Shown in pieces: positions 26,327 to 35,994 of a stretch of 64,000 bases of DNA. The notes beneath the pieces are model-generated. The model did no database searches. It had not been told where the DNA came from and saw only the letters and a program-made list of their open reading frames with translations. This DNA is from Pseudomonas sp. PDM18. GTDB lineage: Bacteria; Pseudomonadota; Gammaproteobacteria; Pseudomonadales; Pseudomonadaceae. The position numbers and the translations under genes are program-made. The stretch lies in the NCBI RefSeq assembly GCF_014852585.1, contig NZ_JACVBX010000020.1:17726-81725 (forward strand). The letters run 5' to 3'. Position 1 is the stretch's first letter. The number at the start of each line of letters is the position of its first letter.

Positions 26327-26890
26327 CTACGCGCCCCGTCCGGCGACCGGCGCAGCCGGCGTCAGCGGGGCTATCGGAGTGCCCCAGAGGCCGCCGAGTG
26401 TCCCCAGCAGTTGGCTGCTCAGGCCCTGTTCGGTGAAGTAGTCGAGGATCACCCCGGCGAAGAGGCCGATCATCGACTGGTCCATGCCCAGTACGCCGAA
26501 TATCTGGTCGACGTCCTGGAGGTTGTTGATCCCTCCCAGCAGCGCTGCAGCGTTGCCCAGTCCACCGAAACCGCCCAGCGCCCCGCCTAGATCGCCCAGC
26601 GAGCTGTTGCCGGCGAGTTGATCGAGGTTCGGCAGGGATTTCTGCAGCTGCGCCGTGTCGGTTTCCTTCAGGCTGTTCATCGCCATCGCCAGCATGGCGC
26701 CGGTACCGCCGATCGCCTGCTGCTCGCTGACGCCCAGTTGCCTGGTGAGATTGCCCAGCAACGCGCTGGCCGCCGGCGGCACGCTCTGCGTCTCGGCAAC
26801 GGGCTCGCGGGTGTCGGTGAAGGTAGCGGCGAACACAGGGGAAGCGGCCAGCCACGCGGCAGCCAGGAAGACGACGGAACGGGGGGGCAT
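26327..26890 (-). CDS. Exported DUF2780 family protein, copy A
   Basis: 187 residues with a signal peptide ending in VFAA. The DUF2780 core (LGNLTRQLGVSEQQAIGGTGAMLAMAMNSL ... GVLGMDQSMIGLFAGVILDYFTEQGLSSQLLGTLGGLWG) fills the rest. The function of this domain is unknown. It is the downstream member of a tandem pair; the two share the layout LGVS(E/D)EQAxGGTGA and GLxSxLLGTLGxLWGT, so they arose by duplication and then diverged. Convergent with the acyltransferase, six bases apart. Confidence 0.8.
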   Translation of the reverse strand: MPPRSVVFLAAAWLAASPVFAATFTDTREPVAETQSVPPAASALLGNLTRQLGVSEQQAIGGTGAMLAMAMNSLKETDTAQLQKSLPNLDQLAGNSSLGDLGGALGGFGGLGNAAALLGGINNLQDVDQIFGVLGMDQSMIGLFAGVILDYFTEQGLSSQLLGTLGGLWGTPIAPLTPAAPVAGRGA

Positions 26891-26987
26891 CGACGGCTCC
26901 GGAAAACGGATGTCCGGCCCCAGGACGGGGCCGGATCGTCGATAGGACCGGAGCGCGGCGCGGCGGTTCCGCGCCGCCCGGCGGATA

Positions 26988-27530
26988 TCAGGCGCCGGTG
27001 CCCCAGAGGCTGCCCAGGGTGCCGAGCAGGTTGCTGTTCAGGCCCTGCTTGCCGAGGTAATCCAGCAGCACGCTGGAGAATTTTCCGGTCATGTCCTGGT
27101 CCATGCCCAGCGCACCGAAAGCCTTGCTCACATCGCCCATGCTGCTGACGTTGCCCAGCAGGCCGCTGGAAGCGCCACCGCCCAGGTTGCCAAGCTGGCC
27201 GCCGAGGCCGCCCAGGGCGTTGCTGCCGGTAAGCTTGTCGAGTCCGGGAACGGTCTTCGCCAACTGCGAATAATCGGCGGTGCTCAGCTTGTTCTTCGCC
27301 AGGCCCAACAGTGCGCCGGTACCGCCGAGCGCCTGTTCGTCACTGACACCGAGCTGACCGGTCAGGGCATCGAGGAGGCCGCTGGTCTGCGGCGTTGAAG
27401 CAACGCGCGAGGTGTCGGATCCGGTCGCGCCGGACACCGCCTTGGCGGCGTCGCCCAGGTTGAAGGCAAACGCAGAGGAAGCCGCCAGCAAGGCGGCCAG
27501 TGCGAGGGTGACACGGGGTTTGACGGACAT
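26988..27530 (-). CDS. Exported DUF2780 family protein, copy B
   Basis: 180 residues from the ATG at 27530 (the longer upstream frame is not supported), with a signal peptide ending in SSAFA. The DUF2780 core runs from LLDALTGQLGVSDEQALGGTGA to the C-terminal LLGTLGSLWGTGA, and a glycine-rich middle (NALGGLGGQLGNLGGGASSG) is more extended than in copy A. It is 97 bases upstream of copy A on the same strand and probably cotranscribed. Function unknown. Confidence 0.8.
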   Translation of the reverse strand: MSVKPRVTLALAALLAASSAFAFNLGDAAKAVSGATGSDTSRVASTPQTSGLLDALTGQLGVSDEQALGGTGALLGLAKNKLSTADYSQLAKTVPGLDKLTGSNALGGLGGQLGNLGGGASSGLLGNVSSMGDVSKAFGALGMDQDMTGKFSSVLLDYLGKQGLNSNLLGTLGSLWGTGA

Positions 27531-27821
27531 CGCTGTCTCCTGGGGGTGTACCGGACGCCATATCGACCGGACGAGCAGGGCATTGTTCCTCCATGGCCGC
27601 CGCCAGAAGAAATCCGGTACCCCCCACGAAACTGCCGGAAAAGCCGTTTCAGCGCCTGAGGAGGGGGATCTCGCAGCGCCTGCATGGCGGCGATGAAGAG
27701 GCATGCGTCCAATCCTTCCCGGTGTCACGGCGGCTACTTTCCGTTTCGCGAGCGCGCCGATTTCCCCCACGCCTGCCAAAGTTTCCCTAAGCTAGAGCCA
27801 TTCCCGCCCGACGGACCGACC

Positions 27822-29258
27822 ATGAGCGAACCCTTCATCCTCACGCCCCGAGTGGCCCGCCTGCTGCCCTGGCTGGTAGCCATCGCCTTCTTCATGCAGG
27901 CCCTGGATGGCACCATCCTCAATACCGCCCTGCCAAGCATGGCCCGCTCTCTGGCGGAGGACCCGCTGCGCATGCAAGGCGTGGTGATCGCCTACCTGCT
28001 CACCGTGGCGCTGCTGATCCCCTCCTCCGGCTGGATTTCCGACCGCTTCGGCACGCGCCGGGTATTCCTCTTCGCGATCTTCCTGTTCAGCCTCGGCTCG
28101 CTACTCTGCGCGCTCTCCACCAGCCTCGGCACCCTGGTCGGCGCGCGGGTGGTACAGGGTATCGGCGGTGCACTGATGATGCCGGTCGGGCGCCTGGTGA
28201 TCCTGCGCGTGTACCCGCGGACGGAGCTGGTGCGCATCCTCAGCTTCGTCACCATCCCCGGCCTGCTAGGCCCGCTCGCCGGCCCGACCCTGGGCGGCTG
28301 GTTGGTGGAGTACGCCAGCTGGCACTGGATCTTCCTGATCAACCTGCCGGTGGGGCTGGTCGGCTTCATCGTCGCCCTGCGCCTGATGCCGGACTTGCAC
28401 GGCGTGCGCGCGACGCGCTTCGACTCGATCGGCTTCCTGCTCTTCGGTGGCGCCATGGTGCTGATCACCATCGCCCTGGAAGGCCTGGGCGAGCTGCACA
28501 TGCCCCACGTCCGCGTGGTCCTGCTGCTGGTGGGCGGGCTGGTGCTGCTGGCGGCGTATTGGCTGCGGGCACTGCGTATCGAATCGCCGCTGTTCCCGCC
28601 GGCGCTGTTCCGCACCCGCACCTTCGCGGTGGGGGTGCTGGGCAACCTGTTCGCGCGCCTGGGCAGCGGCTCCCTGCCCTTCCTCACGCCGCTGCTGCTA
28701 CAGGTTGGCCTCGGCTTCTCGCCCTCGCGTGCCGGGATGACCATGATCCCGATGGCGCTGGCGGCCATGCTGATCAAGTCACTGGCGCGCCCGCTGCTGG
28801 ACCTGTTCGGCTACCGCAAGCTGCTGGTGAGCAACACGCTGCTGCTGGGGGCGATGATCGCCAGCCTCGGGCTGGTGGACCAGAACACCTCCTACATCCT
28901 GCTGCTGGTGCAACTGGCGGTGCTGGGCGGGATCAACTCGCTGCAGTTCACCGCGATGAACACGCTGACGCTGATCGACCTGCGCGACGACAACGCAAGC
29001 GCGGGCAACAGCCTGCTCTCGGTGGTCATGCAATTGTCCATCGGCATGGGCATCGCCTGCGCGGCGGCACTGCTGGGCGGCTTCACTGGCGATCAGGAAA
29101 GCGTGCAGGATGACGTGCTGTCAGCCTTCCACGCGACCTACTTCAGCGTCGGCATCCTCTCGATGCTGGCGGCGGCGATCTTCTTCCAGCTCAACGCCGA
29201 AGACGGTCGTACCACGCCACGCCGAGTCGAGCCGGAGCATGGCGTCGACGAGCACTGA
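27822..29258 (+). CDS. MFS drug-efflux transporter, DHA2 (EmrB/QacA, HsrA-like)
   Basis: 478 residues with fourteen predicted helices. Early motif D1 (MQALDGTILNTALPSMA), motif A (GWISDRFGTRRVF) and motif C (GLLGPLAGPTLGGWL) mark a DHA2 exporter driven by the proton gradient. It stands alone; there is no adjacent membrane-fusion or outer-membrane component, unlike EmrAB, so export to the periplasm is likely. Its stop codon is directly joined to the stop of the convergent retropepsin-like gene. Confidence 0.87.
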   Translation: MSEPFILTPRVARLLPWLVAIAFFMQALDGTILNTALPSMARSLAEDPLRMQGVVIAYLLTVALLIPSSGWISDRFGTRRVFLFAIFLFSLGSLLCALSTSLGTLVGARVVQGIGGALMMPVGRLVILRVYPRTELVRILSFVTIPGLLGPLAGPTLGGWLVEYASWHWIFLINLPVGLVGFIVALRLMPDLHGVRATRFDSIGFLLFGGAMVLITIALEGLGELHMPHVRVVLLLVGGLVLLAAYWLRALRIESPLFPPALFRTRTFAVGVLGNLFARLGSGSLPFLTPLLLQVGLGFSPSRAGMTMIPMALAAMLIKSLARPLLDLFGYRKLLVSNTLLLGAMIASLGLVDQNTSYILLLVQLAVLGGINSLQFTAMNTLTLIDLRDDNASAGNSLLSVVMQLSIGMGIACAAALLGGFTGDQESVQDDVLSAFHATYFSVGILSMLAAAIFFQLNAEDGRTTPRRVEPEHGVDEH

Positions 29259-29771
29259 TCAGGGCTTGCAGGTGGGCGCGACAGTCTGCGTCTTCGAAGC
29301 GTCCACCGCGCCCAAGTGTTCCAGGGTACGGCGGCCGAGCAGTACCGGGTAATCCAGGGTCTGGCGGTCACGGAGGGTGAACTGTTCGCGGTAGACCTTG
29401 CCGCCCAGGCATACGTCCATCAGCACCACCGGGCTGCGCTCGACGCCGCTCTCATTCTTGAACTTGAGCACACGCTCGACGCGCCGCTCGAAGGGCAAGC
29501 GCTGCTCCTTACCCGTGGCAGGATCGGTGAGCATCACGTCGTACTGCACCCAGCGCTCGCCGTTCTTCTTGATCCGGACGATGTTGCGCGCATCCATCAC
29601 CGACGTCTGCGCACCGGTATCCAGCTTGGCCTTGAGCGGCGCCTGCTCGGGCATGAGCATGAGCGTTTCCACCCAGCCCCAGGTGGTGGGCTGCGTGGGG
29701 GCGTCGGCGGCAAGGGCGCTGCCCGAGAAGAGCAGGGCGGCGAGCAGCAGTCGGAAGGCGGGCGATGGCAT
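29259..29771 (-). CDS. Exported retropepsin-like (DUF785) protein, copy 2
   Basis: 170 residues: signal peptide ending in SALAAD, then WVETLMLMPEQAPLKAKLDTGAQTSVMDA with the DTGA active-site-like motif and DYPVLLGRRTLEHLGAVD at the end. It is a paralogue of the protein at 24779-25300, with the same layout and a C-terminal single cysteine. Members of this family in Pseudomonas are found near RimK-like ligases; none is in the window. Confidence 0.8.
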   Translation of the reverse strand: MPSPAFRLLLAALLFSGSALAADAPTQPTTWGWVETLMLMPEQAPLKAKLDTGAQTSVMDARNIVRIKKNGERWVQYDVMLTDPATGKEQRLPFERRVERVLKFKNESGVERSPVVLMDVCLGGKVYREQFTLRDRQTLDYPVLLGRRTLEHLGAVDASKTQTVAPTCKP

Positions 29772-29827
29772 GGATGGCGGCTCCGGAAAAACGATGGCGG
29801 CACTATAGGCATTCAGAACATAGGCAA

Positions 29828-29859
29828 TAAAAAACCCCGGATGTTTCCACCCGGGGTTT
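29828..29859 (-). terminator. Intrinsic terminator of the cold-shock gene
   Basis: On the minus strand AAACCCCGG-N9-CCGGGGTTT is followed by a T-rich run, starting about 20 bases beyond the csp stop codon. The stem is 9 bases and well placed. Confidence 0.88.
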
Positions 29860-29881
29860 CTTGGCTGACGCCAGGAAGCGC

Positions 29882-30091
29882 TTAGGCTACCTGTACGCGC
29901 TCGGCCTGCATGCCTTTCTGGCCCTGCACGACTTCGAAGGTGACCTTCTGGCCTTCGGCCAGGGTCTTGAAGCCGGTACCTTCAATGGCGCGGAAGTGTA
30001 CGAACACGTCCGGGCCGCTTTCCGGGGTAATGAAGCCATAGCCTTTGGTCTCGTTGAACCACTTGACGGTGCCGTTCTGACGATTCGACAT
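29882..30091 (-). CDS. Cold-shock domain protein (CspA family)
   Basis: 69 residues, the normal size for a single CSD. RNP1 (KGYGFI, about 16-21) and RNP2 (VFVHF, about 29-33) supply the aromatic nucleic-acid-binding surface; it acts as an RNA/ssDNA chaperone. AAGGAGA lies upstream of the ATG at good spacing. The long AT-rich upstream stretch is compatible with the long structured leader seen in csp genes. It is divergent from dbpA, another RNA-remodelling gene. Confidence 0.93.
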   Translation of the reverse strand: MSNRQNGTVKWFNETKGYGFITPESGPDVFVHFRAIEGTGFKTLAEGQKVTFEVVQGQKGMQAERVQVA

Positions 30092-30412
30092 GGTGTTCTC
30101 CTTGGAACGTATTTTTGAAATTAGCCACGAATGGCCAGGAACTGAGTTGCAAGGAGTTACAAGGAGTCGAGCAGGACGGGGTGGAAGAACCGACCGCATC
30201 AGGTCACGATCGACGGCGACCCATGCAAACACAGTGCAGAAACTCTACGACAAAAATCTGAGGAAAGCGAATCTCTTGAAAAAACCGCGGAGCACCACCT
30301 GGAGAAAATCGGACGAGCGGCCTCAAACCCTTGCCATATCGGCTTCTCAGCCCTGCTGGCGATGCTCTCCTGCTACACTGCGCGGCCATATGGATTCACC
30401 CGGGTTCCCTTC
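30092..30412. other. Divergent promoter stretch between csp and dbpA
   Basis: 321 bases without a gene, AT-richer than the surroundings (especially 30092-30130 and 30235-30300). It must hold the csp leader (minus strand) and the dbpA promoter (plus strand). A short direct repeat, CAAGGAGT-TA-CAAGGAGT, lies at 30150-30167. I see no consensus -35/-10 pair that I would defend. Confidence 0.55.
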
Positions 30413-31789
<1,377 letters not shown>

Positions 31790-31820
31790 CACCGATGCCC
31801 TGTTTGATTGGGGCATCCTG

Positions 31821-31908
31821 CAGGAGCGAGGGGAACGCCTAGTTATTGCTCGCGAACGTGCCATCCGGCAGCGCCAGAATTGGGAGTTCGCGAGCATGCT
31901 AGCTCCTG
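31821..31908. repeat. Degenerate REP pair with the expanded-loop variant arm
   Basis: Outer arms CAGGAGC and GCTCCTG. The left arm (31821-31857) contains GGGGAACGCCTAGTTATTG between GCGAG and CTCGC, the same expanded form as the arm at 15212-15249 (4 differences over about 37 bases). It lies between dbpA and the FUSC gene. Confidence 0.78.
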
Positions 31909-32018
31909 GAAAAAGCCTCTCTGCGCAGCCAGGACACTTGCGTGTCGCCCTCGCGATAGCCGCGCCCGGAGCGATCCGCTAGTCTGAGCGGCAGACACCC
32001 GGAAGTCCCGCCACGCGC

Positions 32019-34214
32019 ATGTTCTCCTCCCCACTGCTCCAGTCTCTGCGGCGCCTCTGGGCGCTGGACAAGTTCGCCTACAGCCTGCGGGTGTTCGTCG
32101 CCCTCAGCGGGGTCATGCTCGCGTGCTGGCTGCAGGGTCGCCCGGAGCTGGTGATCCCGCTGTTCCTCGGGGTCATCGCCAGCGCCCTGGCGGAAACCGA
32201 CGACCACTGGCTGGGCCGCCTGCAGGCGCTGCTGGTGACCCTGGCGTGCTTCACCATCGCCGCGCTGGCGGTCGAACTGCTGTTCCCCTACCCACACTTG
32301 TTCGTCGCCGGGCTCGCGCTCTCGACCTTCGCCATGACCCTGCTTGGCGCCCTGGGCGAGCGCTATGCGGCGATCGCCTCGGCCACCCTGATCCTGTCGA
32401 TCTACACCATGATCGGCGTCGACCAGCGCGGCGGCACGCCCACCGACTTCTGGCGCGAACCCCTGCTGCTGGTGGCCGGTGCGCTCTGGTACGGGCTGCT
32501 GTCGGTGCTGTGGAACGCGCTGTTCGCCAATCAGCCGGTGCAGCAAAGCCTCGCCAAACTGTTCCTCGAACTGGGCGAGTACCTGAAGATCAAGTCGACC
32601 CTGCTGGAGCCGCTGCGTCAGCTCGACGTCGAGGCCCAGCGTCTGGCGCTGGCGCGGCAGAACGGGCGGGTCGTGGTGGCGCTCAACCAGGCCAAGGAAA
32701 CCATCCTCGCCCGGCTGTCCCACGGCAGGCCGAGCCCGAAGATCAGCCGCTACCTGAAGCTCTACTTCATCGCCCAGGACGTCCACGAGCGCGCCAGCTC
32801 CTCGCACTACCCATACAACCAGCTGGCCGAAGCCTTCTTCCACAGTGACGTGCTGTTCCGCTGCCAGCGCCTGCTCAATCAGCAGGGCAAGGCGTGCAAG
32901 GCGCTGGCGAAGGCGATCCAGTTGCGCCAGCCGTTCGATTACAACGACAGCGAACTGGCCCTGGCCGACCTCAACGCCTCGCTGGAGTACCTGCGCCAGC
33001 AGGGCAACCCGGCCTGGCGCGGGCTGCTGCGCTCCCTCGGCGCGCTGGCGGCCAACCTCACCACGCTGGACCGCAAGCTCAGCGGCGCGAGCAACCCCGA
33101 CATGCTCGACGACGAGCAGGACAGCACGCTGCTGGACCGCTCGCCGCGCTCATTCAAGGACGCGCTGGAGCGCATCCGCCTGCAGGTCTCGCCGACCTCA
33201 CTGCTGTTCCGCCACGCCCTGCGCCTGTCGCTGGCGCTGGCCGCCGGCTACGGAATGCTGCACCTGATCCACCCGACCCAGGGCTACTGGATCATGCTCA
33301 CCACGGTGTTCGTCTGCCAGCCGAACTACGGCGCCACGCGCATCCGCATGGTGCAGCGGATACTCGGCACGCTGGTCGGCCTGGTGGCTGGCTGGGCATT
33401 GATCGACCTGTTCCCCAACCCGCTGATCCAGTCGCTGCTGGCGGTGGTCGCCGGGGTCGCCTTCTTCGCCACGCGGAGTACCCGCTACACCCTGGCGACG
33501 GAGGCGATCACGCTGCTGGTGCTGTTCTGCTTCAACCAGGTGGGCGACGGCTACGGGCTGATCCTGCCGCGCCTGTTCGATACCCTGCTCGGTGCGCTGA
33601 TCGCCGGCATCGCGGTATTCCTGATCCTGCCCGACTGGCACGGACGCAGCCTGCACCGCCTGGTCGGCGGCACCCTGGCCTGCAACAGCCGCTACCTGCG
33701 GGAAATCATGCAACAGTACGCCAACGGCAAGCGCGACGACCTCGCCTACCGCACCGCCCGGCGCAACGCGCACAACGCCGACGCGACGCTCTCCACCACG
33801 TTGTCGAACATGCTGCTGGAGCCTGGCCACTTCCATAAGGACGCGGAGATCGGCTTCCGCTTCCTGGTGCTGTCGCACACCCTGCTCAGCTACCTTTCCG
33901 CCCTCGGCGCGCACCGCAACCAGCTGCCGCCGGACGTCAACGACGACCTCATCGCCGAAGCCGCCGAACGCCTGACCAGCAGCCTCGACGACATCGCCGC
34001 GCGCCTCAACGAGAGACGCCCGGTGGATATCTACAGCGACGAGGAAGACGCGCTGGCCAAACGCCTGGAAGAACTGCCGGAGGAACAGGACGACGCCCAC
34101 CGACTGGTGCAGACCCAGTTGGCACTCATTTGCCGACAGCTCACACCATTGCGCACCCTGGCGGCGCACCTGCTGAAGAAGGACCTCGGCGCGGAACAGA
34201 TCGAAGCCGCCTGA
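32019..34214 (+). CDS. YccS/YhfK-type FUSC family inner-membrane protein
   Basis: 731 residues. Two membrane blocks of five to six helices (about 20-170 and 395-520), each followed by a cytoplasmic domain, and the second opening with FRHALRLSLALAAGYGMLHLIHPTQGYWIMLTTVFVCQPNYGATRIRMVQR, are typical of YccS (TIGR01666). Related FUSC proteins are aromatic-acid efflux components (AaeB), but YccS has no proven substrate. It is a single gene; the solute-binding protein gene beyond it is convergent. Confidence 0.85.
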   Translation: MFSSPLLQSLRRLWALDKFAYSLRVFVALSGVMLACWLQGRPELVIPLFLGVIASALAETDDHWLGRLQALLVTLACFTIAALAVELLFPYPHLFVAGLALSTFAMTLLGALGERYAAIASATLILSIYTMIGVDQRGGTPTDFWREPLLLVAGALWYGLLSVLWNALFANQPVQQSLAKLFLELGEYLKIKSTLLEPLRQLDVEAQRLALARQNGRVVVALNQAKETILARLSHGRPSPKISRYLKLYFIAQDVHERASSSHYPYNQLAEAFFHSDVLFRCQRLLNQQGKACKALAKAIQLRQPFDYNDSELALADLNASLEYLRQQGNPAWRGLLRSLGALAANLTTLDRKLSGASNPDMLDDEQDSTLLDRSPRSFKDALERIRLQVSPTSLLFRHALRLSLALAAGYGMLHLIHPTQGYWIMLTTVFVCQPNYGATRIRMVQRILGTLVGLVAGWALIDLFPNPLIQSLLAVVAGVAFFATRSTRYTLATEAITLLVLFCFNQVGDGYGLILPRLFDTLLGALIAGIAVFLILPDWHGRSLHRLVGGTLACNSRYLREIMQQYANGKRDDLAYRTARRNAHNADATLSTTLSNMLLEPGHFHKDAEIGFRFLVLSHTLLSYLSALGAHRNQLPPDVNDDLIAEAAERLTSSLDDIAARLNERRPVDIYSDEEDALAKRLEELPEEQDDAHRLVQTQLALICRQLTPLRTLAAHLLKKDLGAEQIEAA

Positions 34215-34243
34215 CGCACTCCTGCAGGGAAATGCAGCGACCG

Positions 34244-34978
34244 CTACAGCCCGTGCTCGCGCATCAACTCGTCGTAGCTGCCGTCCTGGTGCATCTCGCC
34301 GATCGCTTTGTTGAACGCCGCGATGATCGCCGCGTGGTCGGGCACATGCCGGCCGACCAGGATGTGCAGGCCATTCTCGGTCAGCGGCACCGGCAGGAAA
34401 TCCAGCTGCCCCTTGAGTTCGGCGAGGTCACCGTTGAAGTGCACTCGCGCGGTGATCTCGTCTTCCAGCGTCAGGTCCACCCGCCCGGCCTGCAACATCA
34501 ACGCTGCGTTGACGAAACTGAACACCGGTACCCGCTGCAGTTTCGGATCGTTGTCGAATGCCTGGGAATAGGCATATCCGCGCACCATGGCGATGCGATA
34601 CGGGTAGAGGTCGGCCAGTTTGGCGAAGGTGATGGATGAGCCCTTGCGCTTGATCAGACGTACACGATTGACCAGGTAGGGCTCGGAATACACCCCGAAG
34701 GATTCCCGCTCCGGCGAATACCAGGCATCCGCCACCAGATCGTACTCACCGTTGGCCACGCCGTGCAGCACGCGCGGCCAGGGCACTTCGATGTACTCGC
34801 TGGCATAACCGGCACGCTTGAGCGCCGCCTGCACCAGGTGCACCGCCACGCCGTTGCCGGGCAACTGGCGATCCGCGTAGGGCGGCCAGCGATCCGCCGC
34901 GATGCGCAGCACTTCCCCGGCCCGCGCCGCGCCGGTAACGCACAGGAACAAGAGGATCAGCAACAGGCGCAACGGCAT
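34244..34978 (-). CDS. Periplasmic solute-binding protein of the amino-acid (SBP_bac_3) type
   Basis: 244 residues from the ATG at 34978 with signal peptide MPLRLLLILLFLCVTGAARA. The type-3 binding fold is seen in LRIAADRWPPYADRQLPGNGVAVHLVQAALKRAGY, a mid-protein GEYDLVADAWYSPER and the C-terminal FNKAIGEMHQDGSYDELMREHGL. No permease or ATPase genes are adjacent, so it may be an orphan sensor-like binding protein. The ligand is unknown. Confidence 0.8.
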   Translation of the reverse strand: MPLRLLLILLFLCVTGAARAGEVLRIAADRWPPYADRQLPGNGVAVHLVQAALKRAGYASEYIEVPWPRVLHGVANGEYDLVADAWYSPERESFGVYSEPYLVNRVRLIKRKGSSITFAKLADLYPYRIAMVRGYAYSQAFDNDPKLQRVPVFSFVNAALMLQAGRVDLTLEDEITARVHFNGDLAELKGQLDFLPVPLTENGLHILVGRHVPDHAAIIAAFNKAIGEMHQDGSYDELMREHGL

Positions 34979-35040
34979 CGGGTTTGTCGTCCAGAGAGAA
35001 GCTTTCAAGACTAGACGCTGCCCACGGCGTCGCGCCAACC

Positions 35041-35814
35041 TCAGAACAGCATCGCCGCGCGCAGGCTCATGCCGCCGCCGGTTTCCGGCACCACTGTCAC
35101 GTTGTAGCGTTCGCTTTCCGGGCCTTCGAGGAACAGGTTGTAGGTGAAGTTGGCGAAGAAGTTGCCCACCGCCATCCCGACCAGCACATCGGTGGGATAG
35201 TGCTTGTCGCCTTCCACGCGCGACAGCGCGGTCAGCCCGTCAAGGGTGTAGAGGCCAGCCTTGGCGGTGTAGCGCCAGGTCGGGTCCATGTCGATGTAGT
35301 CCAGGTTGCGGCGGGTGAAACTGGTGTGCACGGCGGTCACGGCGGTGTGCTTGGAGGGGAAGGAGTCGTCGGGAATCCCGTCCGGCCGCTCACGCCCGGA
35401 CCATTCCTTGGCCTCCTCGACGAAGCCGGTCACCGCGTAACGGTCCGCCGCCAGCAGCGTCAGATTGCGCCCGCGCCAGCTCCACTTCTCCTCGCTGCTC
35501 ACGTCCTTGGGCGAAGCCACCAGGGCGGTGACGACGCTCAGGCCGGTGGCGAGGTTGAGCATGCGGTCGGCCGCCTGGTTGGCGTCGCCGCCGAAGAACC
35601 AGTCGTGGTTGCTCGCCGACTTCTGCCACTGATGGTCCCAGCCACCGGCAGCGATCACCGCCGCGCCGGCCACCGGGGCCCAGACGTCGGCACTGGTGAC
35701 CGCGCGCTGCGCCGAATCCCCTACCCTCTCCCAGCTCATTTGCGGTGCCCCTGCGCAACCGATGAGCGCGGCGCTGGCCGCCAGGGTGGCGACTGCCGGC
35801 AAAGTCCGATTCAT
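35041..35814 (-). CDS. PAP2-family phosphatase lipoprotein
   Basis: 257 residues from the ATG at 35814. The lipobox LIGC (C20) marks a lipoprotein, unusual for PAP2 enzymes, which are more often polytopic. All three phosphatase motifs are intact: KEWSGRERPDG, SFPSKHTA and SRVEGDKHYPTDVL. It probably dephosphorylates a lipid pyrophosphate or phosphatidyl compound at the periplasmic face. The stop is 62 bases upstream of the start of the solute-binding gene on the same strand. Confidence 0.8.
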   Translation of the reverse strand: MNRTLPAVATLAASAALIGCAGAPQMSWERVGDSAQRAVTSADVWAPVAGAAVIAAGGWDHQWQKSASNHDWFFGGDANQAADRMLNLATGLSVVTALVASPKDVSSEEKWSWRGRNLTLLAADRYAVTGFVEEAKEWSGRERPDGIPDDSFPSKHTAVTAVHTSFTRRNLDYIDMDPTWRYTAKAGLYTLDGLTALSRVEGDKHYPTDVLVGMAVGNFFANFTYNLFLEGPESERYNVTVVPETGGGMSLRAAMLF

Positions 35815-35957
35815 GATGCTCCCCCATGCGCCCGGCCCACTCCAGGGCAGCGGACGCGTCAATGCATGAGCGGGGAAGGATAGTCCGGTACGTTCTGAAG
35901 GCCCCTGCCTTCAGTCATTAATCGGTAACTCTTCGTTTCCTTCAGCGGAAAAAGAAA

Positions 35958-35977
35958 AACCCCGCCGAGGCGGGGTT
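35958..35977 (-). terminator. Intrinsic terminator of maeB
   Basis: AACCCCGCC-GA-GGCGGGGTT followed on the minus strand by TTTCTTTTT, about 20 bases beyond the malic enzyme stop. Confidence 0.92.
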
Positions 35978-35994
35978 CTTCGAATCAGACGGAA

